Shown here: one piece after another, positions 1 through 11,814 of the stretch
Layout: each line of letters begins with the position of its first letter
How positions within the stretch are numbered: the stretch's first letter is position 1
From: Pleurotus djamor
Taxonomy: Eukaryota > Basidiomycota > Agaricomycetes > Agaricales > Pleurotaceae
Length of the DNA stretch: 64,000 nt
Direction of reading: 5' to 3'
NCBI GenBank assembly: GCA_029747585.1
Contig: JAPEVF010000168.1
Coordinates: forward strand, 1-64,000
Made by a program: the position numbers and the translations under genes
The notes under the pieces: generated by a model
What the model saw: the letters and a program-made list of their open reading frames with translations, nothing else
What the model was told of the DNA's origin: nothing
The model's database searches: none

Positions 1-273
1 TAGGCCTTCAAGTTATGCACGTCCTATTCCCAGCTACATGGAATACTGGAGCATCAATTTGACCAAGTTCTCCATCATGGAGAGGGAAATTGAGCGCCAG
101 AGGGTAGGAGACGGCAACCGTCTGACTCCCCCTACTCCAAGACTTGATGATGAATCCTAAATTATACACGGTCGTGGTGTACTTCATAAGGTGCGATCTC
201 ATGTGGGTCGTCTCCCTGCACCAACCCATCTGTACCTCAAGCAGCTCAGGCAACTTATTTTATTCCATTTAGA
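1..273. other. Upstream flank, nothing recognised
   Basis: I see no supported gene here. A short open frame on the minus strand has no recognisable features. The stretch probably holds the promoter or 5' end of the receptor gene that follows. Confidence 0.4.
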
Positions 274-1914
274 ATGGAAGAATCTTTCGAATTTTCGGAC
301 GCTATGGTCATTGCATCGCAGGGGTACGATTTTCCCCTCGGCTCTTGTGACACTAATCTGGTACAGAAACCGACTTTGGATGTACACCTCCATTGTTGGA
401 GCGTGCCTTTGCTTCCTTGTCTTGCTCTTCATAGGGGTGGCGACGGCCAACAAGAAATATCGCCACCACTTGGACAGGGTCAGCTTCCGTATTGTCAGCT
501 GTGCATTGGTAGCCAAGTACGTTCAAAAGAGCTCTGGAATGTTTCCGACTAGCCTGATCATAGCAAAGCCTGATATTTGGTATAGTCAACGCTGTTGGAG
601 GCTCATTTACTGGACCCACCTGGACATGTGGCTTCACGATCTGGCTCCTTCAAGTGAGTGCCACCTTGGTGCCCTTCACGAAGGTTTATTGAACTCCTTG
701 CACTCAGCTGACTTTGGAGCTCTCTTGCTTCTTGACGTTCTGTGTTGCCCTCAACCTTCAGTATGCTCTTTGGATCCACCAGAGACATGCGTACTGACGC
801 CGTTAATGGACAGATTGGTGATTGTCTACCGCGTAAATGGTCACAAACTGGAGAAGTACTATTTGATTGGATCTCTCGTCATCAGCCTCGCTTTGACGAT
901 CCCTGCATACAGCAGTGGACAATACGGGTATTTAGCAGTTTGTGTCGCTCCAACAACATACTTCTGATTATTTGGACTGTGCTTACTTGCCTCGGGGAGG
1001 TGGTGTGCTCAGCAAGCGTATTTCTACACTTGGTCAAGCACAGGGTAAGTGTATCACTTCAAGAGGATCATGCCACGACTCAACTTCGTCGTCCTTATGT
1101 AGATCAGGACAAGGCGTTTGGTGTCTTCGATTACGTCTCGCACAAGATCTGCATCGTTGCTGAGTACCCAGCCTCAGAGTCTGGTCGTTGCGAGCAAGTA
1201 CAAACACATACTCATTAGAATCGGTGCGTCAGCTTCTGTTCAAAGAGCATGGCTAACAGAATATTGTGGAGTATAGCCCTTTATCCGTTGGTTTCATGCC
1301 TTATCAACCTCACTAGCGTTATGTGTGTCATCCATGCGACGGTGACGAATGGCGTACACTCAATGACAGACTACCGAATTTTACTTCTCAGTAAATCTTG
1401 GCAACGTTATCACCCGTGCCGTCTGATTGACATGTCGCAGGTGACTTTCTATACGGGGGGCGAGCTATTGCGTATGCCCTCCTGGTAGCCTTTGACCCCG
1501 TATGATACCACTTCAGCTTCATCGGACGCATGCAATCTCACATCATGTCTTTAGGCCCTGTCAGGTCTCTTGGGGTCATTACGCAAAGGGACCCAGATAG
1601 ACAATCAAGAGGCAAGTCCTGTAATCGTACTTGCCCCTTCTCGCATAAAGCGTCCGCCCATTCAAATATCCGTGTCGCTCTCGCGTTGGGAGGATGAAAG
1701 CCAGAGAAAAGCCAGTCCAAGTATCGATCAAGAGTCTCCAATGGCGAAGGCTGATCAGTATAAGCGAGCGTCATGCGATGATGGGACCGAGCCATCGGGA
1801 TCCGTACCTGCGGATATGCCATACGATACATCTCAGATACAGCAACAGGCGGAAAGCCGAGAGGGTGTGTTGGCAAGTGTTGAAGAGGCAGATCTGACCG
1901 GGCTCCCCTATTAA
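274..1914 (+). CDS. Seven-transmembrane GPCR-like receptor, multi-exon
   Basis: This looks like a fungal G-protein-coupled-receptor-type plasma membrane protein. I followed exons joined by seven short introns: 517-568, 654-707, 761-813, 1045-1102, 1198-1259, 1391-1440 and 1500-1554, each 50-62 bp with GT...AG ends. Spliced segments include helix 1 (YTSIVGACLCFLVLLF), a helix with FGIVNAVGGSFTGPTWTCGF, a helix with YYLIGSLVISLALTIPAYS, then ILLIIWTVLTCLGEVV, ILWSIALYPLVSCLIN and DFLYGGRAIAYALL. A Ser/Glu-rich cytoplasmic tail of about 110 residues ends in a TAA at 1912-1914. Two places are doubtful. The frame of the ATG at 274 differs by one base from that of helix 1, so the start may be elsewhere or a base may be wrong. 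Between helices 4 and 5 (about 928-955) the frame changes and the usual second outer loop is almost absent. Recognition rests on the helix pattern and remembered fungal receptors; the ligand is unknown. Confidence 0.7.
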
Positions 1915-3636
1915 TAGTCTCCTATAATAATATTGGTCGTCCCTGAAGGCCTGATCATAGACGCACGAACAGCACACGCTGAGTCGAATCCGAAGGCAAG
2001 CTCAAGCTTAGAGTTCAAATGCACTGGTTCACTGGTACTGGGGGAGCGGCGTTATAATCACTTCGCGGACGAGACGGGCAAGCGCGATGTGAACTTACGA
2101 CAATCTGATGAAGAACGCAAGTCTAACCAAGTATCGAGCCCAGGCTACCCATATCGAATCGTGTGTCCGGCCCCTCATTTCCGATAAACCTCTCACCATT
2201 GTCATCACAAGGGACCAAGGAAGTCCAGACTTCTCTAGCTGACAAGTAGCGTATATCAGTTCATGAGTCTCTGCAGCTTGTGGGTACGTACAAGTGGGTC
2301 GCGTGACGAACACCGGACTATGAGGGTATAGACTTAAAGTACGAAGATTAGGGCACCTTCATCTCCGTGGAAAACATCGTGATAGAAGCATCTCCGGATC
2401 TTGACAAGTGACTGGAAAGAAGGCCGATCAGTGGGGTAATGAACCAACTTCACGAGATGCAAAAGTCATGCATGGGGTGGGGAGTGGGAGCCTGAGGTGC
2501 CCGGTACCTTGCTAAGGGTGGGGGATTTTTGGGGCTCAAATATTGTGAGGAAACGGCATTGACTGAAGGCGTGGTGTCTGATGGACAAGGTCACATTTAA
2601 TGTCGGAACGCCTACGGTCCAAGGGGTTGCATCATGACACGGTAGGTGGTTTACAGTACCCGATGTCTTTGATGTCATCACAGTCGGAGTGCTCGAAGTA
2701 GCAGGTCCTCCCCATGAACGACGCGATTGTGCAACATTACGAGAAAGTTGGACGGGGTTCCTTGATGCAAGCAAGCGCGACGGCCGGAGCTCATTATTTC
2801 AGGATTGCCTCAGGTCCAACGTTCAACGCTCGTCTGCCAGGTCCTCAGTCAGTCTGACGTGAAGAATTATATCGAGCCGAACTCACGACATCGCGAAATC
2901 TGGTGAGATGACAATCACACTGGTAGGCGCAAAGACATTGTCCGGTGACCACAATGAACTAGTGGCAGAGCAGATTTCGCAATTGTCTCCCATAAGAAAC
3001 GAACATGTGACAAAGGGTATAACGGCAACAACTCTATGGAGTCGCGTTGGTGTCCCAAAAGGAGCCCAGAACGATAACGATAACGTTATTAGCGGCAACA
3101 GCATGACCTAACAACTATGAAACCCTATTTTGAAGTGTTGAACGCGAGCGGTGATCCGGGGTGGGAATTTGTGTTTGCGTTTTTGAGTGATAACAATTAC
3201 ATTTTGGCAACGAAAATCTGGATTGACCTCGTGTTAGAGCCGTCAAGCGTATCGAATGGCCGAAGGGCTCACCATGAATGTCGTGACGGGTATTATGGTA
3301 AGAATAGATGCTCGCGTTCGTCTATGAAGACTTCTTCTTCAAGACCTTGGTAAGGTCTGGTGACGCGGTGTCCTGCCTGAAAGGCACGAAGATGGGCTTT
3401 GCTTGTCCATTGGAAGATTTGGACATGCCCTGCGTCGATGAGCGTGACTGTTGAGAAGACGAAGGAGCATAGGCAGTGCCGGGATATAATGATGTGCATC
3501 AGCATAAAGAATACAATTTATGTAGCTTCTAGATGTTGGCGTGTAGTCGTTGAGGGGTTAGATAGTTTTAACAGTAGCTATTTCCTGATCCTAAATAACT
3601 TCCCTGCTCGATTGCCCAATTTTTTAAATTTTCACT
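1915..3636. other. No recognisable gene
   Basis: About 1.7 kb with only short open frames on both strands (the longest about 100 codons, minus strand near 2466-2774). I recognise no conserved protein motif, intron-joined reading frame or RNA gene. It may contain decayed transposon or gene remnants, but I cannot show that. Confidence 0.4.
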
Positions 3637-3727
3637 TTACTCCCTACCCTACCCTTCCCTACACTTCCCTTCCCTACACATCCCTTCCCTTTAGGGTGGG
3701 CTGTGAAAGGGTGGGAAAGGGAAAGGG
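3637..3727. repeat. Low-complexity C/T-rich arm followed by G/A-rich arm
   Basis: A run of CCCTA, CCCTT and CCCTACA units is followed, after the palindrome CCCTTTAGGG, by GGGTGGG, AAAGGGTGGG and GGGAAAGGG units. The two halves are imperfectly complementary and could fold into a hairpin. It lies about 90 bp outside the left edge of the inverted duplication. It resembles degenerate telomere-like sequence but lacks a regular TTAGGG array. Confidence 0.6.
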
Positions 3728-3816
3728 CTTGTGTATTTTATAATCACAAGTAGGTCAAAGTATTAAAAACTCTAAGGGTGTTCCAGCATATAGCCAAATT
3801 CTATTTAAATATAACN

Positions 3817-4416
3817 GTCGAGCAGGTTCCGCGGTTTGTCCTTGGAGCAATGTGCTTCCGGGGATGGACTCGCTGCGCCAGACGAGCATGTCGTGCTAAA
3901 CGCTCGGGAATTGAATGTAGTTGCCATGGTCAGTGCTGATATTCCTTCCGCTATTGATTTATATGTGACTCACATTGTTCGTTAGTGGCCAGGATACGAT
4001 ACTTCGAAATACAGGCTGACCATCCCCACCTTGTACTTCGATCCTGCGACCGGGCAGAAAACAGTTCTGACACGCAGAGCGTTGCTGTTCTGGATTGGAA
4101 AACATGTAGGCAAGATGTTTGAGGTATGTTCGGCAGTCTGCATCCATTCCTCGCCAGGTTTCTCATTGATTTCAAGGAACTGAAATTGGTCGCCTGTTTG
4201 ATCCCCCATTGGGAGATTTCGGATACCAACATCAAGCGCGAGCACGTTCGCATTGCTGACATCCACAAGCTCGAAGGCGACTCGGAGGTCTGGCAAATTC
4301 AGATGGGCTTGGAAGCATTGGGTGGCCTACCTAGAGTTTCCAGAGGAGAGGTACTAGAAAGTGCCACCCGAGCTTACAACATCATGGTGGAAAGTGAGAG
4401 ATTGGGGCGTCATTAA
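3817..4416 (+). pseudogene. Truncated copy of unknown protein gene (5' end missing)
   Basis: This is the left-arm copy of the gene at 19425-20263. Exon 2 (3986-4123) and exon 3 (4177-4416) have the same lengths and splice sites as the right-arm copy, and the frame stays open to the stop. Exon 1 is cut: only about 37 codons before the donor at 3929 remain, and the first 80 or so codons with the ATG are gone because homology ends at 3817. There are a few amino-acid differences, for example HVRIADIH here and YVRIADIH in the right arm. It faces met2, with about 50 bp between the stops. The truncation may be real or may reflect a sequence join at the 'n'. Confidence 0.75.
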
Positions 4417-4465
4417 TTACCTGATGATGTTTATTGTACATTTGCCTTTGGATTGCACTATCCTT

Positions 4466-5909
4466 TTACCACCGTGTAACATCGACTTCCGCTTCACCAA
4501 ATAGACTCGTTTTCTTTATCTCAAAGCTCTCCACCTCCTCGACGTCGGGGTCCCCTGAGTAGAGGTCAGGAAATTCCCGCTTCAGGAACGTGAGGATGTG
4601 TCCATTGATGGCTTCAAATTCCAAGAGAAACCCGTCATGACCGTCGGGAGAGGATATCATGACTAGTTCTGCATCCGGAACATGTGAAGCAATCTCCCGC
4701 TGTTCGACAGTGGTAAACAGCCCATCCGTTTCGATGCTGATGACGAGTGCTCTTGGAGGAAGAGTCGCAAGTACTTGGGCAAGAGCCGCAGATTCTTCAG
4801 CTTCCGTCAAGGGTTGCGGTATCACCCGTCCACGGGCAATATCATGGGTATCAAGCTTTCGGGTAATGTGTATGTAGCAATTGGCATCGAAGCGAGAAGT
4901 GAACTTCTCTCCTTGGTACCGAAGGTATGATTGGGCGGAAAATATGGGGGGTTGTTCAAAGTCTTCTGGTCCAGGAAGGGTGGCACGCTTAGCATTACGA
5001 TGGCCTTCATTGTGTGCAGCAAGCGCTTCATCTCTTGAACAAGGAGCTTGGATGCAAGGTGAGCGCGGAGGTGTAACGGAACTGCGGTTGGAATTTGTGA
5101 CGATTTGAGGTCTCCTCCCAAACCGACTTTCGAAAGAGTCTCGAGACCGATATGTCAGCAACGCACTCATTCTAGCCGCAGCCAAGCCAGCAGCGGGTTG
5201 GGAAGTGTAGTATCCGTCTTGATAAGTGGGATCACTATAGATGCTTTGACGCTGAGCTTCTCCCCATGATATGCACCAGGCCGAGTGACGGGCTGAAGTA
5301 GCCATCGGGATAATGTGTTGAATATAGCCGGCCGGAGAGCATAGCGGCCATTCCAAGACCGCCATTCCGCCCATCGAGCCGCCAATGACAACAGCAACTG
5401 AGGTCACGCCCAAATGGTCAAGCACCATCTTGTGCAACCTAGATCATGGGTCAATCAATCAACTTGTGTTCATGCCGCGTGGACAAAGTAAGAAGCCTAA
5501 CCTAACGTCATCGCGTATGGTTGTTGGTGGGAATTCGGGACCGTAGATATTTCCAGTTTCGGGGTTGATGGTTATTGGAGAAGCGGTTCCATACGGAGAT
5601 CCGAGGGCGTTCGCACAGAATATAAAATATCGGCTTTGATCGAAAGCTTTCCCGTGTCCCATCAATGGCCCCCACCTAGCAGCGCTCAGTGATTACCTGG
5701 AAAACCCGGTTTTTGAAGACTCACCAATCTTCAACATCAGCGCTACCAGTGAATGCATGACATATGATCATGACATTGTCTTTGTTGGCGTTGAGGCGAC
5801 CCCACGTTTTGTAGGCGACCGGTACGTCACGGAGCGTCTGTTCACATTCTAGCGTGAACTCCGGGACGACGTGAATTGATTGGTCGATGAGACTGGCGAG
5901 ACTAGGCAT
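4466..5909 (-). CDS. met2: Homoserine O-acetyltransferase, left-arm copy
   Basis: Transfers acetyl from acetyl-CoA to the hydroxyl of homoserine, the step that commits homoserine to methionine synthesis. Three exons: 5725-5909, 5502-5675 and 4466-5438, joined by introns of 49 and 63 bp, giving 443 residues. This is the alpha/beta-hydrolase fold of the MetX family. Visible are the DWWGPLMGHGKAFD loop with the LGSPYGTASP segment, the nucleophile elbow GGSMGGM with its serine, an aspartate in ISIETDGLFT and the catalytic histidine in SSPDGHDGFLLE. The last exon encodes the same 323 residues as the right-arm copy despite silent nucleotide differences. dhc1 lies upstream in the same direction, about 420 bp away. 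Confidence 0.93.
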
Positions 5910-6332
5910 AAACGTGATTGATTAAAAACAGATAATCGCCTTCTTTCTTGGAAGTAGATAGACCGGGATTTCGGCGAGGAAAAAGTTGTGGATCTGTGGG
6001 ATTTGGTTGTCGTGGGCACAGCCAAGTTATGAGGAGGGATATAAAGTGGCGATGAATGATGTGAAATTAAACTGTTGGAAAGGCGCAGAGTTGGCTGGTG
6101 GCAAGGCCCGGTACGGAGTTAGAAGAAAAACGCAAGAAGAGCAGGGTATTTGCAATCAATGACGAGATGATGAGATAAGATAACCATTAGGAAGTTGATA
6201 TCATTATACAAAATGCATGGAAGGAAAAGATGCAGTTAACGAAAGTGTGGTGACAGCAGATGATCCAGGAAAGAATGAGGGAATAATAAAGTAGAAAGGA
6301 ATAACGAGGTCGATGAACGGTTGAGAGCTGGG
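5910..6332 (-). promoter_or_regulatory. dhc1-met2 intergenic region with met2 promoter (left arm)
   Basis: About 420 bp between the dhc1 stop and the met2 start, both read leftward. On the minus strand a TTTATATC box lies about 130 bp before the met2 ATG, as in the right arm. A 9-bp indel next to the GTATAATGATATC block distinguishes the two arms. Confidence 0.45.
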
Positions 6333-9300
6333 TCAGAATCTCCTTACTCCCCCAACCAAGCCTTCTATCGACTGGTGCTCTAGATCATTTCTGGCCTTGA
6401 GGATGGAGGCATGCATTTCTTTCATCGCGGTGCCCAATTTTACACCAAAGCGACTGAGAATATCGCGTTGCCATGCATCGTACTTGGCGTTGACTCGGGC
6501 TTGAACTTGCTCGTAGTCGATCACACAGACTCCAAACGACTTCTGTGTTTCTGAGGTATCGAAAGTTGATCGGGCCTTCTTGATTTCAGTCAGAAGTTGC
6601 TGCCAGTGAGCAAGGGAATCTCCCAGGCGGTTGAACACATATTCGGCCTCGAGATCCCAAAGTGATTGGAACTGAAGCCACTTGGCGACGTATTCTTTAA
6701 GCTGCTGGACCTTGATCTCGATCAAAGAGAAAGGCCGTTGAAGGGTGTCGTCAGTGAATAACGTGAGCTATGCAGTGAGGGCGTATTAGCGTTAGATCTG
6801 AGTGGAACGGCCAGGTCACACACCAATGAAGTATATGAGGTTTCCACTGCCTCGGCACCCTGCATCTGAAGACCGATTTCGTATCGAGAGCTTTGAATAC
6901 GGCGTAGGCGGCACACAACACCTGAAGATGCATCCATGAGAAACGGTGTGAGACGCAGGATACGTAAGGGTTCATACCTAACCAATCATGGAGCTGACTG
7001 ATCCATGTAGCTCTGGCGTGTTCTATTGGAGGATCAAGGAAGATGACCTGGTTTTGAATGCGAATTTCATGGACAATGGGCATCAGAGTCAGGTTCCCTT
7101 CAAGAGTCTACCAATACAAAGATTAGTCAAATATGCACCGGGGAACTGACAGGAAGAGGGTGGCGGACCTTCTCTTCCTTAGTCCGTTTGTCTCCTCTCC
7201 GCTTGTTCGATACTGGTAGAATGTCACGACGGAAGCTCCCATCATCCACACGATCAAACTCGGAGCACCATATCTGGATAGTCTGAGTCAATCTTTGGAG
7301 GAGGATGGTCTCAATCCGTTTGTCAAGATCAGCGACCCAATGTTCCAGGTTCGCGTAACCTTCCAGGTTAAGACGATCGATCTAAACNAAAAAACAATGA
7401 GCAAGAACATGGTCATATCAAAAGCAAGAGAACCAACCGCAGCCTGTATCTTGGTCAAAAGTTCGGCAAAAGCTTCCGAAGTGTATGAGCACGTAGAAAG
7501 ATCTTCAACAGCGCGGAGAATATCCTTGTACAGGTCGATAACGTTGTTCGTCTTGTCTTGTAGGACGGAAACAACGCTGGCAAATTCCCTGACAAATTGG
7601 ATGTGTCGACTGTCTCGGTCGGCGGTGGCAACGTATCTGGCATCGAATGGGCTCACAAAGTGATCCCAACGGATGTTCATGCCTAGGGATAGGGCGTCTA
7701 AGTCAAAGTGGAGGTAAACAAAACCTGCACAATCGTACCTTTCGTAACCATCCGCTGAGCCTCATTGCGATATTCAGCCACCAACCATTCAATACCCTTA
7801 TTCCTCTCGACAAGATCCAGCGTCTGACCATACGTTCGCACAGTTTCCATCAAACTGACAGCATGCGGGTAAACCCTCTTCGCATCCTTAGCCATATTTG
7901 AGATAGCATGGGGAACTTGGAACCCAAGCCACAGCAGATTCCTGACCTCTTTGAACAGAGTGATAATCTGCGGGTCGAAGTTGACGGCAAGCTGATATCC
8001 ACTGACACTTCCGCCTGTAGCCCTCAGACGGAGGATTTCGAATAATCGACCATCAACACCCATATTCCGCCTGTTGATATCGTGCAGCCAAGCTTCGTAG
8101 ACGGGACGGGTGTCGAGCTTCTTACGGAAGGCAGCAGAATCACCTTGCAACCGTTGGCCTTCAGCATAAAGTTCCCAACCCTTCCCGAGTACATCCTCCA
8201 CGCGTTTCATGTACGTGAGCAGCTGCCGATCGATTTGACGGGCCCAGATGATAGCGCCAGCGATGGGCGGGAGGTCTCGCATCTGCGACATGTGGTACGC
8301 CTCTGAAAATCGATATTGCGTTTTAAACTGGTTGGGAAGAGGTATGAGTTGAAGACACGGGTTTAACAACAAATGCATGTCGAACCTTGTCATGGAGGTG
8401 TTTGATATCTTCTTTGACAGAGTCGATTAGTTGAGTTTGGTACTCTTGGATAGCACCACGAATCTAATGCAATCGAAGGTCAGAGGGTTCCGTACAGAGC
8501 TGAGAAAAATCATTACCTTCGGTCGGACGAAGAGGGCGTTGAATTTGGAGAAGACGCGAAACATCTCATTGGCGTTCCGGGCCGTACCAAGACGATCACG
8601 TAACCGCGCAATAATCTGATTCTCAACCCGCGACACGCGCTCGTTGTACGCATTCTCAGCTGCAACCCAGATCTCGGTACCCTCTGAAAGTGTGTTATTC
8701 AGATGACCACACAACAATGATGGACAAGTATACGTACCAACGGTAACATCAAGGACATCTATACGTTTGATGACCTCGTAAGCTTCCTTGACTTCCTCCT
8801 CCATGTCCATTCCGCCATCGACGCCACCCAAGCCCTTCGTAGGACCCGTCATCACGGCTAGTTGTTCGTGCTGCTTCCTCCATTCACGCAGATACCGACA
8901 ACGGTCCTGCAGCTTCAGGTGGGCTGGGACAATCTTGATTGGAATGAACCTTTCCATACGCTTCCTGGTAACATCTCGTGCAACGTTTGTGAACTCCTTG
9001 CTGAGGTCGTCCCAGGTCCGGAAGATATTCGTAGTTTGATTGAGTAGACGCTCAAACGTGTCGTAGGGTGTGTAGGGCAAGCGGTGAGAGGTCAGGATTC
9101 GTAGTAGCTGTTCATTAAAGTCACGGGAGATTGCTTCTACGAGAGGCAGGGCACGGCGGATGGGGTAGGGTGATAGTTTGAATTTACGCGTAAGATGCGA
9201 GAAAATGAGGACAAGCGATTCTTGGATTTTGTCTAGATCTGTCGCGGAGAGAAGCTCATCGAGCGGGAAGTCCTTCATGAGTTGATTGTATTTGTGAACT

Positions 9301-10390
9301 AGCGGGGGACACGGGCATGAGTATGAGGAGGGGAAGGATGACCAATAAACTCACCAAGGTCCGTTGCATCCTTCAGCCCTGTATCTGCTATCAGACTCAC
9401 AGTAGCATGGTATCGCCTAGCATTTCGCAAGCAATCCATCACCAACTGAATTTCATCACTCCGCAGCTGGTTCTCGATGCCTTCCAACGCGCGCTCAAGA
9501 CTAAGCCAGAAATTGATTTCTTGGGACGCCGTGCCAGACGAAACATCTCTCGCGCCAGTCAACTTGGTGACGGACTGAATAGATTTGATCCACGCATTGA
9601 CATGTCCATGTAGGGTATTGAGGAAAGAGCTGTCGTTGAGCAGCTTTGGGGGTATATACTGTATGCTGGTTCCGGATCCAGCAGCGCGAGCCTGCTCCAC
9701 GGCGCGTTGAATAACAGGGTGTACAACAAGATGAGTTTCAGGTATTTCCACGTTTTGCTGGAGGTGCAGGAGCGACAATTCGAGTTCGGCAAATTTCTTC
9801 TTCGTCATGGGTATGCCCATTTTCGTGTCGCCGTCTTTTCCTTGTCCTCTCGACCCTACGAAAGCATCGAACCATGGCTTGACACCCCGACTGACGACGG
9901 CATGCAAGCTTTCGTAGGGCGTCTCGTCGCTCCCAAAAAGGTTCATCAGCTGTAGCTGGGTCGCTAGTGGGGTTGTCGAATCCAGTGTCGGACTGCGCTT
10001 GATGAGTGCGACCGTTAGCACATGACTGGGCTGGTATGTCAGATGTGGGGTGAGGATATAATGATATGTCNGGGGGCGCGGCTTCATCTATGAGCATTTC
10101 AATAAGCAGGTCATCCCCAACGACGAAGCAGACGTCGCACCTTCAGCATCATCCTTGACCTTTACCACATACACCGCGTCGGACCCCTCTGCGGCGAAAG
10201 TAGCCACATGCTCGTCAAACTCGCCGTCGAAAAGCGTTTGAAGTTCCGCTACGCTTGCACCAATAAAGGGAGGCAATAACGCGACCAAGTAGTCGCGAAA
10301 GATGGAAGGATCGAAAGTTGAGGTTGGTACAGGTTCAGAGTCGTGATTCGTTCCGTTAGTGGTCGTTATAGGCGTTAATGACGGTTCCAT
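6333..10390 (-). CDS. dhc1: Dynein heavy chain N-terminal subunit (split Dhc1), left-arm copy
   Basis: Encodes the tail (dimerisation and cargo-complex) part of cytoplasmic dynein heavy chain. It has the same eleven-exon plan as the complete right-arm model (1165 residues). The N-terminus differs slightly between arms: [21 protein letters not shown] here, [21 protein letters not shown] there. Two 'n' bases fall inside. The one at 7388 is intronic, beside a run of A. The one at 10071 is in exon 2 beside a run of G and would shift the frame, but the right arm reads cleanly there with the same five G and no extra base, so it looks like a base-calling uncertainty. The stop follows [17 protein letters not shown], well before any motor domain. 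Confidence 0.88.
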
Positions 10391-10455
10391 TTCAGTTTAC
10401 CAACAGTTTACGAGTCTTGCAAAGAACTTGTGAGCGCTGAGTTGGCCTGGTGCAC

Positions 10456-11030
10456 TCAGCGCAAGAAAGGAAGGCACTGTTGAAACAGGATTGCGTTGAC
10501 TTAGAAGATTGTCAGACTAGTGAATTGAATCATTACACACCGATAATGCGCAAAACTTGAAGGTCACGGCAGAGCGAGGTGCGCTGTGCAAGGATGGTTT
10601 AGAGGGGCAGACGCGTCCAAAATTGTGTGCACCCTTCGATCAACGACACTGACTGTGGGAGATTATTGCTGACTGTGAGAACTTCCCTCAGGAGGCATGG
10701 AGGAATAGGAGGAAGAGATAGGAAGCACGAACGTGGGATGGCAGGGTTCGACCTCCCGCAGTGATATATAGTACGAATTGTTCCTGAGTCCCCAGCGACG
10801 AGACGAGCATTGGTTTACATAGCCAATCGCGAAAATGCACATCGTGCTACGTATTATCAAAGCGTGGATAAGAGGGCCAGTATGCGAGACAAATGCGAGA
10901 CGCTGCGCCAGCGCTGCGCACACCGAAGCAAGTATGTACATAGTATACTCTAGACAGAGTATAGTACAAGAACTACATTGAAGTGGTTGCACGAGGGCAG
11001 AGTCCTTGAAATTTGACAAAACCTGATTAT
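10456..11030. other. Start of the spacer, no gene recognised
   Basis: The unique spacer of the inverted duplication begins here. I see short open frames but no recognisable protein or repeat until the R element that starts near 11031. Confidence 0.4.
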
Positions 11031-11575
11031 TGGGTTGAACGCGGCTGGACTAAAATCTCGAGTAAACTCGACTATAGCCCCTCCGTTTCAACATCCACCA
11101 ACACGGTGCACGACAAGCCTCCCGTCAGCCAGACCACCCCAGTGTCTCAATCTCTGGACATCAGCTAGAACCAGCGCTTCCATATCTCTGACGCAGCGTA
11201 CTGCCGCTCAAGAGACAATGGACTACTGATACGGCTTGCGTGCACAGAGAGAGCCAACAAAGGATGGCGACTGTCGGGTCGACGAGGGAAGCCATAGTCC
11301 GGTGGCCAATAAGGCGTGTTGGTCGATAACTGGAAGGCCAAGCTCAGCATGGGTGAATGAGAGGTCAACACGCACCACTATGTTCCGTGGCTTGATGATG
11401 TTGGAGGAGGAGTGAAATTACACCCGCTCTTTAATAGACTCGTGAACGTTGTGGCGAGACTCAAATACGCACCAGTTGGATGATCAACAAGTTTTTTTTT
11501 CGCCACCGCCACCGTTTGCGTCACAGCCACATACGCGCCGTGTCGCCACACCGAGTGCATTTTGCGGGGAAGCTT
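11031..11575 (-). repeat. R-family element, decayed (R1)
   Basis: Closely related to the element at 30520-31110. Shared blocks include GGCTGGACTAAAATCTCGAG, CCAGACCACCCCAGTGTCTC, TAGAACCAGCGCTTCCATAT and CAGCATGGGTGAATGAGAGG. Read leftward, the promoter part (CCACCGCCACCG, then CACATACGCG) is kept, but the TATA box has become TTAAAG and ACGCGT is lost. Its promoter end runs straight into the 5' side of the small peptide gene at 11625. Confidence 0.7.
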
Positions 11576-11624
11576 GACAACCCCAATCGACCCTTATTAC
11601 ATCACCAACGGCCTCGTCGTTGCC

Positions 11625-11814
11625 ATGGTCATCATCGGCGCTGTTGCCTCCCCCAACCCAAACCCCCAACCAGCCCCCAACCCATCGATGATGAATCAGG
11701 TTCGTCGTTCATTCGTCTTACACCCTAGCAGGGACTTGGCTCACGTCTTCGCGGCTCCTCTAGACATTCCTGAATCCTCGTGCAGCACTCTGCTCCCTGG
11801 CTGGAGGGTGTTGA
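11625..11814 (+). CDS. Small secreted peptide, copy 1 (5' end altered)
   Basis: Exon 1 (11625-11699) encodes MVIIGAVASPNPNPQPAPNP and a few more residues. A GT...AG intron follows (11700-11763), and exon 2 (11764-11814) ends in PRAALCSLAGGC and a stop. The homologous gene at 23557 has eleven more residues of signal peptide; here they are replaced by sequence running into R1, so only an internal ATG remains and secretion is doubtful. Exon 2 carries a 7-bp insertion relative to copy 2, and exon 1 ends in a different phase. The two changes cancel, so the C-terminal motif stays in frame. Function unknown. Confidence 0.5.

Larger units (their letters stand above)
3817..10455. repeat. Left arm of a large inverted duplication
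   Basis: The reverse complement of this segment matches 13403-20024 over its whole length with scattered substitutions and small indels. The arms share the unknown gene, met2 and dhc1 in the same order with the same introns. Homology starts right after the 'n' at 3816, at GTCGAGCAGG (equivalent to 20015-20024). It fades about 65 bp upstream of the dhc1 start codon, after the shared CCAACTCAGCGCT. Example indels: an ATC triplet and a 9-bp piece in the 3' flank of dhc1 are present here and absent from the right arm. Confidence 0.9.

Noticed and set aside
191..967. 258-codon open frame as a single-exon gene
   Set aside because: The receptor helices lie in several frames joined by good introns; this open frame reads through three of them and its C-terminal part is fortuitous.
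3637..3727. Interstitial telomere array
   Set aside because: Units are irregular (CCCTA, CCCTT, CCCTACA) and no run of TTAGGG repeats is present.
6333..10390. Left-arm dhc1 as a pseudogene because of its 'n' bases and early stop
   Set aside because: One 'n' is intronic, the other sits beside a homopolymer, and the stop is shared with the clean right arm and fits the known split gene.
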